In this document: piece by piece, positions 8,551-19,552 of the stretch | How the letters are laid out: the number at the start of each line of letters is the position of its first letter | Numbering within the stretch: the first letter of the stretch is position 1 | NCBI GenBank assembly: GCA_026545225.1 | Contig: CM048846.1 | Location: 59,152,270 to 59,216,269 of the forward strand | DNA: 64,000 nt | From: Cornus controversa | Taxonomy: Eukaryota > Streptophyta > Magnoliopsida > Cornales > Cornaceae | Reading direction: 5' to 3' | Program-made: the position numbers and the translations under genes | Notes under the pieces: generated by a model | Told to the model about the DNA's origin: nothing | The model's database searches: none | Seen by the model: only the letters and a program-made list of their open reading frames with translations

Positions 8551-9770
8551 GATGAGTGCATATTTTAGGCATGAATTATACCCAAACCTATATTTGTTAG
8601 TACTTTAAAATTTTTATTTTAATTAATTAATTGGTGTTTATGACTTTTCAGGCCATTGGTAATTATCACTAAAAGAAGAGGTTATTTCGGCCATTTTAAC
8701 AAATAAGGTTTTAATACCAAATGCGGAGATCGAGCCTACAAGTTAATCCAATGCTCAAGATGATTTGGAGAGAATTCTATATGAGTTTTAACAGGTCAAA
8801 TTCGTTTTTGGACTCTTTATTGAAGAGAGGCAACTTCCATATTCTATTTTGGAGAGAAACCTAGAAGGAAAGTTCTGAAGCTATCTCAGTAAATCGGCCA
8901 TTTATTTTGACTCAAATATCAGAATAATGCAAACTAAGCAGCTGTGGAAAGAAGACTTAAACGCCCTCACTTTTGTATTTAACAGAAATTTTGTGAAAAG
9001 GACATCTTGAAGGAAAAACTTAGGCTGCAAGTCGGAGAAAATATTCTAGCAGATTTTCTTCTCAGCACTTTTCTATTTTCTTTTACTTGGAGAACAGCCT
9101 AGAGGACCTCTATATAAGAGAAAGAGACAAGCAACAAAAGAGGGATATATAAGAATTGAGTTGTGATTAAGGAGCGAAGCTGGGAGACTCGTGTAACTAG
9201 CAAAAGATTCTCTACTCATGATTTCGGGTTTGATTGTTATTATTTTACTATTCATAGGTTTCTAATCTCTTAGCCAAGGCTGAGAGAAAGCCCTAGTCTT
9301 GTAACTCTATGTTTTCAATTGTTAAACTTGTTTGATGTTCATGTTTGCTCAATAAAATATCTTTTTCTCAATAACCCCAAGGGCAACGCTCACGTGGATA
9401 AAGAGCTTAGCTCTAGTGCCTAGCAAGCATTAGGTCTAAGGATCAAGTCCTCCTGGGTGCAAACAATTCTTTTGGAGTGTGTGTGTGTACCAATTAGGAA
9501 AAATATATATTTTTCTCAATATTTGAATGCACGTTTTAATACAGTTAATTTTATGTGCTTAACCATAGACTAAGATTGATTGTGTTTTAGTTCTAGCATA
9601 AAGGTTACTTGTGTCTGACAATGAACTAGTAATCTACATAGGGCTACTTGAGAATAAGATGATAAATTGAGACAATTTATGCCTAACCATGAATAGATAG
9701 TCATATTTTATATGTTTTCCTTCAATTATTATTTATGATTCATGACCAAGATGAAATAAATATTTAATTG
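8550..9770 (+). repeat. LTR-like block of unclassified LTR retrotransposon
   Basis: The copia-2 reverse transcriptase stops at about 8550, where TGATGAGTGCATATTTTAGG begins. That is an LTR-type start. The block carries signals usual in plant LTRs: TATATAAGAG (9109-9118) and CAATAAAATA (9350-9359). Its right end is unclear and runs into the PDS5-like copy. A SINE is inserted at 9374-9509. No coding sequence was recognised. Confidence 0.5.
9374..9509 (+). mobile_element. tRNA-derived SINE with 12-bp TSD
   Basis: The repeat TTTTTCTCAATA flanks the insert on both sides (9362-9373 and 9510-9521). Inside are a box A-like GTGGATAAAGAG (9394-9405) and a box B-like GGATCAAGTCC (9440-9450). A (GT)n tract at about 9477-9488 and an A-rich end follow. 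Size and structure fit a plant SINE. Confidence 0.82.
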
Positions 9771-9864
9771 AATCTATGCCTAACCAAGGGTAGACCATCT
9801 TATCCATCACTTACAATTCCTACAAAGGATGATCATCATTGGTGTGAAAATGAAAGGGAAACAG

Positions 9865-10625
9865 AAACAGATATGCAGAGGCAGTTAGAACAACAGATTT
9901 TGGAAATTGGAAATAGGCTTCTTCAACTTCAGTCAATGGGCTCCTTTGGATTCTTAGCAAGGCTGATCACTTTCTTTGCAAGGTACAGCAAAAACCTTGT
10001 GTTTCAATGCAAGCTGCCCTTTCTCCAACTATGAAGGCTTTAGTTGCCCAAGGACTTTTAAAGCATTCAAAATGTGATGTTCGAGTTGCAGTAGCCTCAT
10101 GCCTTAGTGAGATAACAAGGATTACAGCACCAGATATTCCCTACAGTGATGATGAGATGAAGAAAGTATTTCAGGTGAATGTATCATCCTTTGAAAATCT
10201 ACCTGGTACATCTAATCTTTCTTATAGAAAGAGGGTCAAAATTCTTGACACATTTTCCATGGTTAAGCCATGTTTGGTAATGCTAGATTTGGAATGTGAT
10301 GAGTTGATTGACCAGATGTTCTGGCACTTCTTAATAGAAATAAGAGATTATCCGGACAGTATCTTTAAATCTATGGAGCAAATTATGACTCTTGTACTAG
10401 AGGAAAATGATCATATTTCAGGGGAACTACTTTGTCCTCTTTTGATTAGTGTAAGAAAGGAAAATCAGGAAATTTCGTGGCATTCTTACGAGTTAGGAGA
10501 AAGGGTCTTGAACAATTGTGCTACAATTCTTAAGTCTTAACTTTCAAAAGCTTTCCCATCTATGGACCTTTTGTACACTAATTTTGCAGGAGTAGTCTAT
10601 GCAATTTGTCAAGACGTATGTGGAA
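9865..10625 (+). pseudogene. PDS5-like (sister chromatid cohesion) retrocopy fragment
   Basis: The translation matches the N-terminal HEAT-repeat region of plant PDS5, the cohesin cofactor that holds sister chromatids together. Visible landmarks are 'LEQQILEIGNRLL', 'SMQAALSPTMKALVAQ', 'VAVASCLSEITRITAPDIPY', 'VMLDLECDELI', 'SMEQIMTLVLEE' and 'LGERVLNNCAT'. The N-terminal part is linked by a frameshift near 9935. A TAA near 10539 interrupts the end, and the reading continues as 'GVVYAICQDV'. About 250 codons run without an intron, although plant PDS5 genes have several in this region. It is therefore read as a processed copy. It lies antisense in intron 2 of the PLD-like gene. Confidence 0.82.
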
Positions 10626-10865
10626 AGGAATATCTGGAAGTTTGTTCCTGACTACATGCCTTTTGGAGAGGATGAATTTGAAGAAATTAAGTTTCCTCAT
10701 AATGCCAGCTTTTCTGATCCTTTAGAGAATAAATATGCATTTACTCTCCGGAGGAGAGTTCTTTTCAACCGGGGAGGATTGATGAAGAACCGGACATGGT
10801 CCGAGAGCTTGAAGTACACATGACCCGCATCTACTATCGAAGACATGGGAAAGGTAGATTGAATA
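10599..10865 (+). pseudogene. Unidentified conserved-looking coding fragment fused to the PDS5 copy
   Basis: Directly after the PDS5-like part, in another frame, the DNA encodes a hydrophilic segment: 'TYVERNIWKFVPDYMPFGED', 'EFEEIKFPHNASFSDPLE', 'YAFTLRRRVLF', then after a frameshift 'LEVHMTRIYYRRHGKGRLNK'. It looks like real protein-coding sequence but I do not recognise the family. The junction near 10595-10620 has no intron and lies after TTTTGCAG, which could be a former splice acceptor. It may be the 3' half of a fused transcript or a separately captured exon. Confidence 0.5.
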
Positions 10866-11073
10866 AGGATTTTTGTTTATTTATTTATTATTATTATTTT
10901 AATAATATTTTGATTTTAGGATATTTCAGTAATTTAGTTTTTTAGAGCTTTATTTTTGGTAATAGGATTTGATTATGGTTTTTCTAGATGCTCCTCATCA
11001 TCTTCTTCTTCTTCTTTTTCCTCTCCAACCCTAGAAACAAATTCTCACAAGCTCTAACTTGGTATTAGAGCAG
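10866..11073 (+). repeat. LTR-end-like sequence with primer-binding-site-like motif
   Basis: A T-rich stretch ending in CAAGCTCTAAC is followed by TTGGTATTAGAGC (11061-11073). That differs by one base from the initiator-tRNA-Met primer site TGGTATCAGAGC. This suggests the right edge of a plus-strand 5' LTR whose internal region is largely lost. The paired LTR was not found. Confidence 0.45.
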
Positions 11074-11496
11074 CGTATAGAAGCCAAGAACTCATCTTTG
11101 TCAAGTTGCAGAAGATCCGAGGGGTTGACATCAGCAGCCGCACGCTGACATCAACATTTTTGGGTCGAAAATTGTACAGCTTTGATCGCCAGATTTGTTC
11201 TGGGATTTATGGTGATATTCGTGATTCAAGTTGAGGCTCTTTGAGTGGGTTTTTCATTTTTCGTAACTTTTTCAATGTTTGGGCTCCCTTGATTTCGATT
11301 TGGATTTTGGAGGTTTTTTAGCTGTTTTTGTTGGTTGAGATTCATCACATATGCTGCGTTTGGACTGTGAAAGACCTTGATTGCTGGTTGTTTACTGAAA
11401 TGTTGAATCTAGAACAGCTTCTTTGGATCTAAGGGGTTCGGTTGCTCTTTTTTCTCTCAATCTGAGATTACTTTTGGAACTTTCTGCCTCTAAGTT

Positions 11497-13545
11497 GCAG
11501 AGAAGGTAAGAGAGAGTTTTCGGAAAATTGTTTTTGAACTAGATGGTAAGAGGATGTACTTCGAAGGAGAAAGGAGGTCTTTTCTGGACGTGGTGAGGCT
11601 TCCTAACCTCTCCATGTCCGGCGAAGTTGAAAGCTTGGCAACGGAGAGAGGGCAAGTTATTTGAGTGACTGATAAAAACACAGACAGAAGGAGAGCAATG
11701 CTCCACACTTGCTTGGTTAGGAGATTCGATAGATAGGTGGGAAGTTTAGCAAGGATTGAAGAATGGACAAAGAAAGTATGGAAAGTGTCAAGCGGTGTTA
11801 AGGTTTTAACCTTGCCAGATTCCCTTCTGCTCTTCAAGTTTCCGTCGGAAAAGGAGGCAAAGAGAGTATTGAAAGAGGGAAAGAGGAAGTGGGGTGAGGC
11901 TACGCTATTTATGGACGTATGGTATTTTAGGGTGAGTTGTGCCGGCCTGCTGAAACAAAGGAAAGAGAGAAGAATCTTAATCTATGGCCTACCACTACAC
12001 CTTTGGTGCTACAAACTGTTTGTAGCAATCGGGGATCTTTGCGGAGGTTTTCGAAAAGTAGAGGCGAATGATATGATTGAAACGGAAAGGGTTATAGTCA
12101 CAGTCAAGGACGGAGGTTCAGTCCCACCGTTCGTTTTGGTGGAAGATGAACGAGTGGCTTACAAAGTGAGTTTGTCGGAACAAATCGCTCCAAAGTTGGT
12201 ACCGAGGCATGAATCGCTGGTAGGAAGAGACATGAGTCGGCTAATGACGGAGGACGAGTGGTGGAGACGAAACAACAAGGTCGCCGGAAAAGAAACCAGT
12301 AAGATGTCGGCACTGAAACAGGCGAAAGCAAGAGGACAGGGGCGATTGCGAGTTCACGCGCATGAGGCGAGTGGAAGACAAAGGAGAGAGCCACTGAAAC
12401 GTGTCAGCAAAGGGGAAACAGATAAGGATAAGGCCAGATTTCATGGGACACATGGCAGCTTATTAAAAGGTCTCAGCATTTACAGAAACAGAACCAGAAA
12501 TCGTACCCTCTTCGATTCAAATTCAAATGACCATGGGCCATCAAGTGGGCTCAGTGGGAGCGGGCCTAAAACAGTTAACAATATGGACTCATATAGGAAA
12601 TATTTGGCCCAAAACAGCTTTGATCTAATGGGCTCAAAAATAAGAAATGATCGCCTGGCCCAATCTGTCGGCAGCTTTCAAAAGCATATAACAGAGCCAA
12701 GAACACATCGCAGAACAGACGAAGTTGTGAAGCAAAAAGAGAAGACATTTGCAATCTACAGTCGACGAAGGAGAAGGAAGCCGACAGCCGACTTAGGCAA
12801 CCTAGAATGAGAACGAGAAATAGATCGCAAAGAACAAAAGGAACAAGAACAAGAAGAGATTACAGTGGACAAGAGTCGAGAAGCAAAAATGGGTTCCGAG
12901 GTCGGAAACGGAGCAGCAAGTCTTCACAGGAAAATCTAAGGCAAGTAACCCTTTTTATGAAATTCCTACCTCCTCATTTCTTTTGGCAGGATCGGGAAAG
13001 TCGAGAAGAGTGGAAGACGGATGTAACAAGGAGATTCACAAGGAGAAAGACGAAGCTAAGGGCGACAAATCTAAAGAGGTTGCTGAAATTAGTAACGGGG
13101 CGGTCTGCAACTCTATGACGGAGGGTAACAAGGAGATTCACATTTGCAGCAGTAAGGAAGAGGATGAATTGATATTATGCATTGGCAAAGGGGTCAAGAT
13201 GAGATTGAGGGTAGAGACAGCAAATGCTCTGCTGAAAGAGCTAAGAAGGCATAGAGGAATAGAACATCCAAGCAAGAATATAAATAAGGAGCCACCAGAT
13301 ACAGCAGAGGGGGCTGGTGCTTTGGGCACAAACATAGGCAGGCACAAAAAGGCAGGGGACAGGGCCGGGTGCGAAGGCAGTGGACATAACAGACTTCTAA
13401 AAGAGACAAGGAGGGATCTCTCGTCCAACAACAGCGAAGAAGAGGCCAAAGCAGGATACGCTTTGATCCTTTGTTCCTTCCCCCACCAATTTGGGAATGC
13501 AACAAAGAGCCAGGGGTTGACATTCCGCTGGCAGTTACTGGAGTA
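11497..13545 (+). pseudogene. LINE-A ORF1 (DUF4283-type nucleic-acid-binding protein)
   Basis: ORF1 can be followed from about 11510 in the frame reading 'FELDGKRMYFEGERRSFLD', across a stop near 11662, then 'NTDRRRAMLHTCLVRRFDR' and a second stop near 11735. It then continues as a long open stretch to 12807 with 'GSLARIEEWTKKVWKV' and 'LLFKFPSEKEAKRVL'. This is the DUF4283 domain that plant LINEs use to bind their RNA. The C-terminal half (12807-13545) is rich in Lys, Arg and Glu and is frameshifted. A CCHC knuckle was not seen. Confidence 0.82.
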
Positions 13546-13854
13546 GCAAGGGCGGAGGATAAAAATGTCAGCTCTTCAGTGGCAATGGTTCAGGGAGATA
13601 GAATTGTGAGAAGTGCGAAGGAAATGGGAGAGCTGATGGGTCTCACGTTTGCTAGAGAGGATGGGCTTGACCTTGAAACATTTCATTCTCTCGTGCAAGG
13701 ATGGGATCAAACCAATTGCAAAAAGAGTTCGTCCAGGAAGGGAGAAAGAGAACTCAGAAATCTGATCTCATATGTGAATTATGACGGGAGAAACGGTGGG
13801 AGGAGCGAGAGGAGTAGTGGAGGTAGGAGGGGAGGGGAAAAGAATTGGTGTGTT

Positions 13855-14640
13855 ATGAAGCTTAGAATAGTGTCGTGGAATGTCCGGGGGCTAAATGATC
13901 CGGATAAAAGAAGAGTGGTAAAGTCCTTAATCCGTAAGTGGGAGGCACACATTGTTTGCTTGCAAGAATCCAAGATTGTTGATGTGTCGGTTGGTCTGAT
14001 AAGGAGTCTATGGGGAGGTAGATTCATTGATTGGGAGGCCCTTGAAGCGGTGGGGTCGTAGGGGGGAATCGTGATTCTTTGGGACAAGAGGTGGGTTTCA
14101 AAAGTTGATTCATGGAAAGGGAGGTCTTCTTTATCTCTGAGGCTCTCTTTGGAGGAGGATGGATCCCGCTTAATTTTCTCCGGGGTGTATGGACCAGTGG
14201 GGGGCGTGGAGAGGAGAGGGTTGTGGGAGGAATTGGAGTCTGTTAGATCGAGGTGGTCGGGCCCGTGGTGTGTGGGAGGTGATTTCAATGAGATAAGAGA
14301 TCCTAGCGAGAGATCCTCAGGGGGGAGAAGAACGCCAGCGATGTAGGAGTTTTCTGAATTCATCAATGATCATCAGCTTATTGACCTTCCTATGGAAGGA
14401 GCTCGATACACTTGGTCGAGTGGGAGAAAGCATCCTATCCTTTCCCGTCTCGATAGATTCCTCATTTCCAGTGATCTGGAGGAGAAGTTTTCGGATGTGG
14501 CTCAAGCAGCCTTGGCTAGAGCAGTGTCGGATCACATTCCCATTATTCTGGATTGTGTCGGGTTGAGCAGAGGGCGATCTCCTTTCTGGTTCGAAAACAT
14601 GTGGTTGAAAGCGGAGGGTTTCAAAGATAAAGTTCAAAAT
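13855..14640 (+). pseudogene. LINE-A ORF2 endonuclease domain (APE-like)
   Basis: This is an exonuclease-endonuclease-phosphatase fold domain that would nick the target site. Motifs in order are 'LRIVSWNVRGLNDPDKRR' (from about 13861), 'IVCLQESK', 'GGDFNEIRD' (about 14277), 'RLDRFLIS' (about 14447) and 'SDHIPIIL' (about 14528). The catalytic E, D, N, D and H residues appear to be present. In-frame stops at about 14059 (TAG) and 14344 (TAG) break the frame. Codon choice and motif order match ORF2 of plant L1-type LINEs. Confidence 0.9.
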
Positions 14641-17226
14641 TGGTGGACAAGCTATGATTGTAGGGGCAACGCAAGCTACCGATTGGCAAATAAACTGAAG
14701 CGGCTGAAAGAAGATATCAAAAAGTGGAACAAGGAAGTCTTTGGAAATCTTAATTGGCGTAAGAACAGAGCCATATCAGAAATTTTAGAGCTTGATCGTA
14801 AGGAGGGGGAAGAGGGCCTTAGTGATTTGGAGGTTTGCAGAAGGGAGGAGTGCAAGGCCGAGTTTGGGGCAATTGCAATGATGGAGGAAATTTCCTGGAG
14901 ACAAAAATCCAGAGCATTGTGGCTGAAAGAAGGAGATCGGAACACTAAATTCTTTCACAGACTCGCGAATGCTCGTAGAACGGGAAATCATATAGGCAGG
15001 ATAAAGTTGATGGGAATCTGCTATCTAGAGCAGAGGACATTCAGAGAGGGATTGTGACCTTCTATCAACAGCTTTACATAGAAAACTCTAGGCACAAGCC
15101 TTTGTTGGGAGATCTTGAGTTTGCAGTTATTCCAGAGGAGGATAAGGTTTGGGTGGAGAGACCTTTTGAGGAAGAGGAAGCGGTGGAGGCTTTGAGGAGC
15201 TGTGCTTGGGATAAAGCTCCTGGGCCCGATGGCTTCACGATGGCTTTCTTGCATCAGAATTGGGAAGTGGTTAAGGCAGAAGTGATGGAGGCCCTCTCTG
15301 AGTTCCATTCAACATGGCACTCTGAGAAGAGCCTCAATGCATCCTTCATCGCCCTTATCCCAAAGAAGGGCGGAGCTGTAGATGATAAGGATTTCAGGCT
15401 AATTAGTTTGGTGGGTGTTATCTACAAGGTGTTCGCCAAAATTCTAGCTAATCGGTTAAGGGGAGTCTTAGACGTGGTGATTTCAGATACACAGAACTCT
15501 TTTGTGGGAGGTAGACAGATTTTGGATTCTGTGCTGATTGCAAGTGAGTGTGTGGAGGCAAGGGTTAGAAGTGGCCTCCCCGAAATTGTATGCAAGCTAG
15601 ACATCGAAAAGGCTTACGATCATGTACGTTGGGACTTCCTGCTGTATAATGTATTTCAACAGTTAGGTTCTCTATTTTGGTGAATGGGTCCCAGCTAGTT
15701 TCTTTCCTAGTTCTTGGGGCTTGAGGCAGGGAGATCCGTTATCTTCTTTTTTGTTTATCATCGTGATGGAAGCCTTCAGCAAAATGATGAAAAGGGCAGA
15801 GGAGCTAGGGGTTATCAGAGGCTTTCCAGTAGGGAGAGAGCCCAACCATTTAGTGGTGTCTCATTTGCTTTATGCAGACGACACTATTGTTTTTTGTGAT
15901 GCAAGGGAGGATCAGCTGAGACATTTGAAATATATTTTGTTATGCTTTCAGGCGGTTTCTGGCCTGAAAATTAACATCGAAAAGAGCGAGTTGGTGCCTA
16001 TTGGGGAAGTGGTGGGAATTCAAGAGTTTGCTGCTATTTTGGGATGCGGAGTTGGCTCTTTTCCGACTTCTTACTTGGGAATGCCGTTGGGAGCGTTGTC
16101 GAGAACGGTCTCCACGTGGGACCCTGTCATAGAGCGATTTGAAAAGAGGCTTGCAGGTTGGAAAAAACAGTACCTATCGAAAGGAGGGCGACTTACTTTA
16201 ATGAAGAGCACTCTTTCGAATCTTCCAACTTATTTTTTGTCCTTATATCCAATGCCGATGGCAATTGTGAGGCAGCTTGAGAGGATTCAAAGTAAGTTTC
16301 TCTGGGGTGGATTAGGGGATGAGTTCAAATACCACCTAGTGAGTTGGGGGAAGGTGTGCACTCCGATTCAAAAAGGGGATCTAGGAATAAGGAGGTTAGA
16401 AATATTTAATAAGACACTTCTGGGCAAATGGCTTTGGCGCTTCGGAATTGAGAGGACCAGGTTGTGGAGGAGGGTTGTGGCCTGTAGAGGTGGAGAAGAA
16501 GCTAGTGGGTGGAGGTCATCAGAGTTGAACCTTCCGGTGGGAGTGGGGGTTTGGAAAAGCATTCGGAAAGAATGGGATGAGTTTTCCAAACACATTCGCT
16601 TTAGAGTAAGAAATGGGAGACATCAATTTTTGGGAGCACATCTGGTGCGGGGATCTACCTTTGGCCTGTAGGTTCCCTAAACTCTTCAGGATTGCCTTGA
16701 ATAGACAAGCCTTAGTAGCCGACTGTTATCAGCTTGATAGCGGACGACTGTCTTGGGTTGTGAGCTTTCGTAGGGCTTTTCAAGACTGGGAGCTTTTAGA
16801 GGTAGCAGAGTTGCTAACCACTTTGTATAGTCACGTGCTTGAGGGAGAGGGGATGGACGAGATGGTGTGGACGGGGATCCAAGAGGGGAACATTTGAGGT
16901 TCGTTCCTACTATAGAATCCTTTCGGATTTCACAAGTCCCACCTTTCTTTGGAAGGCTATTTGGAGAACAAAGGCCCCTCTAAAGGTGGCCTTCTTCACT
17001 TGGACAGCTATCTTGGAAAAGATTCTTACCATTGACAACCTTAGGAGAAGAGGTCGTTCTATGATAAATTGGTGTTGCATGTGCAAGAGATCAGAAGAAT
17101 CGGTGAATCATCTTCTTCATTGCATAGTGGCGAGGGATGTTTGGTCCATGTTCTTGGTTGCGTTTGGTATGGTCTGGGTGTTTCCTAGATCCACGAAGGA
17201 GATGATTGAGGCTTGGAGAGGGTGAT
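14641..17226 (+). pseudogene. LINE-A ORF2 reverse transcriptase and zf-RVT domain
   Basis: RT motifs are 'DKAPGPDGFTMAF' (about 15210), 'NASFIALIPKKGG', 'DFRLISLVGVIYKVFAKILA', 'CKLDIEKAYDHVRWDFL' (about 15592), 'LRQGDPLSSFLFI' and the catalytic 'YADDTIVF' (about 15870-15893). There is a frameshift near 15055. A deletion of roughly 70-80 bp with a stop lies near 15660-15715, between the 'DHVRWDFL' and 'RQGDPLS' motifs. After RT, 16890-17226 encodes a zf-RVT domain with 'LWKAIWRTKAPLKVAFFTW' and C-C-M-C...H...C. RT would have copied the RNA at the nicked target. Confidence 0.9.
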
Positions 17227-17665
17227 CAGTGGATAGCCGAGCCAGGGATACTTGGAGGGTCACTCCCATTTGTTTATGGTGGGGTTTGTGGCAAGAGAGG
17301 AATAGGAGGCGCTTTGAGGATGTGGAGTCTTCTATTTGGTCTCTCAAATACAATATTTTATCTCTTTTATTTTTTTGGGTATACGGGAAAAATCGTACAT
17401 CGGCTGGTCAAAGTAGTGGACTTTCTAGATAACTTAAAACTATAGTTGGTTGTTTTTGTTGTTCTTCGGGTTCTCTCTCCTTTGAGCGTCTTTTATTGAA
17501 TTTATACTTATCAAAAAAAAAAGTGAAAGGCACTTTTTTTCTGATATTATTGAATATACAAGATTACAGTGATTTCTTCCCCTCATTCTTCTTCTCTTCT
17601 CTCTCATTCTCTCTATCATACTTATCCAATTTTGGTTTCGAAGCACCCCCACCCTTCCTACATCA

Positions 17666-17910
17666 CATATGGTGCGTAGCTCCTAAGTCAAAAACCCAAG
17701 TGGTCTGAGATATACCTGAGAAGACAAACCTACAGGGGAAGATACTAAAATGGCATTCGGCTGATGGTGGAAAGAACCTTCTGCAACTGCTCAGCAATCA
17801 ACGACAACGTGGGATTTGTGAAGACAATGCATCTGCATACGTTGCAACAACTGTAGTGAAATAATTTAAAGGATCTTGTTGTTGTCCATGAATCACTTTA
17901 CTCAATAATT
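17666..17910 (-). pseudogene. copia-2 protease motif and end of gag
   Basis: On the minus strand, T-W-V-F-D-L-G-A-T-H-H-M is encoded at 17666-17701. This is the retropepsin region of Ty1/copia, with the catalytic D-S-G replaced by D-L-G, as in copia-1. Sequence to the right (up to about 17910) fits the serine/glutamine-rich end of gag. Similarity ends abruptly at 17665, where LTR-like sequence and then the LINE-A tail follow. Confidence 0.6.
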
Positions 17911-17979
17911 TAGAACATTGAACCATCTTAAAATAGATCAATTGTTTTATCAATAATCCAACCAATCAACTATTACTGC

Positions 17980-18904
17980 CCAATTTACAAAGTGCTGAGA
18001 GGCGCTGTAGAAGAATAGTCCCAATCGTCTGCGATGAAGAAAAAAGTGCAGTCAATTGGGCACTGTTGTGCTGAAAGAAGTCGATGCAATGCGAAAAGAG
18101 AAAAGGTGAAGACTGAGATCGTGAATCCAAAGAGACTATGAACTGATTGCAGAACTGGAACAAAACTGCAATGGTGCGATGCACAGAACTGAAACAGCAG
18201 GTGCGATAGAGCTGCAATGGTGTTGCGATGCAATAAAGTGCAAGAAGTCGTTGCTATTGCGAGATGCCAAGATGCGAAATAGGGTTGCGATTCTCTTCAA
18301 GTTGCTCAGTTGCTGTGATGGGTTGCGATAACAATCCTGCAATGATTCTGCGATGACGATGCTGTGATGAGTTGTGATTGTTGTGAACAAACTGGGTCGA
18401 AACCAAAATGATGCGAAGTCAACAACTGATGAAGACAAAACCAGACAAAAAACCAAAATGTGATCGAACGAGGTCTGATATACTATCAAGTGCACAAACA
18501 ACAGAGAACAGTCGTTTGAGAACAGTAGAGAGATGCAAGATACAATGGGAAGCAATGTGATTGTGATCCAAACAGTGGAGCGATGCAACATAAAGGACAG
18601 AGGAGTTCGAACAAAGGTGAGTTGCGACGCAAGATTACTGGATACCAAAAACGAACAAAGTCGAATTCGAGTAGCGATGTCCAGGGTTGCAATTGCGATT
18701 TCTAGGGTTGTGATTTCTAAGAGTGAGTAGATCAGCAGAACAGAGATGAAATTGCAAGAACTATGTTGCGATTCGAGGTTGTGATTGCTAAGGTTGAGTG
18801 GCAATCGATTCTCTGAAATTGCGATTCTGATTGGAGAAAGGAGAGAGATGCAATGCAAGATAATCACAGGTGCGATTCAATTTAGGGTTCTTACCAGAAT
18901 CAAT
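17980..18904 (-). repeat. copia-2 leader with irregular TTGCGAT-type repeats
   Basis: Between the primer-binding site (18907-18919) and gag, the plus strand repeats TTGCGAT, GCGATGC and AGGGTTGCGATT at irregular spacing. The minus strand has a stop-free stretch at 18136-18867 (243 codons, rich in Ser, Leu, Ile). It matches no family I know and is best explained by the repeat. Such leaders are common in plant copia elements. Confidence 0.6.
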
Positions 18905-18906
18905 CC

Positions 18907-18919
18907 GGCTCTGATACCA
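18907..18919 (-). other. Primer-binding site of copia-2
   Basis: On the minus strand this reads TGGTATCAGAGCC, complementary to initiator tRNA-Met. It directly follows the LTR end at 18920. Confidence 0.88.
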
Positions 18920-19141
18920 TATAAAGCTTTATGCAATCAAAACAGAAGAGAAGAAGAAAATCACTGTGCGTTGTATTACAGAATATGGTATTACAAAGAG
19001 AAAAAAGAAATAAGCCCCAACTAAAATAAAGGAAAAGATAAAGCTACCCTAATATGAAAAATACATAAAATATAACAACTCTCCAACCAAAACAACTGCA
19101 AATAAATGAATAACTAAGCAAATGAACAAAATTTTCTAACA
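18920..19141 (-). repeat. 5' LTR of copia-2
   Basis: Read on the minus strand this LTR starts TGTTAGAAAATTTTG at 19141 and ends beside the primer-binding site. It is 222 bp and matches the truncated copy at 6581-6762. Confidence 0.85.
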
Positions 19142-19486
19142 TACATGTGGTTAGAGTTCTTAAATGATTTTAATGACAAAGATGCATCTAATCTGGTGAT
19201 GTCTTGTTTCCCATGTGATTGATTCTACACTAAAAATTCCATCTTAAATATTTATTAGTCATTTGGCACCCATTTAGAAAAGGAATACCACATTCAACCA
19301 GAAAAGGAGATAGAGATTAGACAAGGCAAAAATAGATAATGATTTTGATGCAAACGAAACTCTCCAAACAAGACTTTCTGTTAGAATAGCACGTTCTTGA
19401 GAATGAGCTTTTATGTAATTATCAGTACTTTAAGTAATACAGGGCATAGAGAAGAGGAAAAATAACTCATTTCTAAACCTACTTTG

Positions 19487-19541
<55 letters not shown>
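19487..19541. repeat. (CT)n(CA)n compound microsatellite
   Basis: About 17 CT units run into about 10 CA units. It lies in the LTR/leader of the decayed copia element. Confidence 0.95.

Positions 19542-19552
<11 letters not shown>

Larger units (their letters stand above)
11374..17522 (+). mobile_element. L1-type LINE, near full length (LINE-A)
   Basis: This non-LTR retrotransposon has ORF1 (DUF4283-type) and ORF2 (endonuclease, reverse transcriptase, zf-RVT). It ends with TTGAATTTATACTTATC and an A run (17513-17522). A possible 7-bp target-site duplication GTGAAAG occurs at 11367-11373 and 17523-17529; it is short and so only suggestive. Several stops and one deletion make it inactive. Another copy of the same family's 3' end is at 20667-20934. 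Confidence 0.9.
6581..19141 (-). mobile_element. Ty1/copia element copia-2 with nested insertions
   Basis: A left LTR (6581 to about 6762) matches a right LTR (18920-19141). The primer-binding site rc(TGGTATCAGAGCC) is at 18907-18919, beside the right LTR, so the element runs right to left. Reverse transcriptase and RNase H lie at 6800-8550 and the protease motif at 17666-17701. The middle of the element (integrase) is missing or replaced by a block of other insertions (8550-17665). Flanking 5-bp sequences do not match, so the LTR pair could belong to two related copies. Confidence 0.75.

Noticed and set aside
12104..14945. Minus-strand open frames across the LINE
   Set aside because: They are antisense shadows of LINE ORF1 and ORF2, whose motifs are clear on the plus strand.
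18136..18867. 243-codon minus-strand open frame as a host membrane protein
   Set aside because: It is rich in Ser, Leu and Ile with no domain. It coincides with an irregular GCGAT repeat next to a copia primer-binding site, so it is more simply leader sequence.
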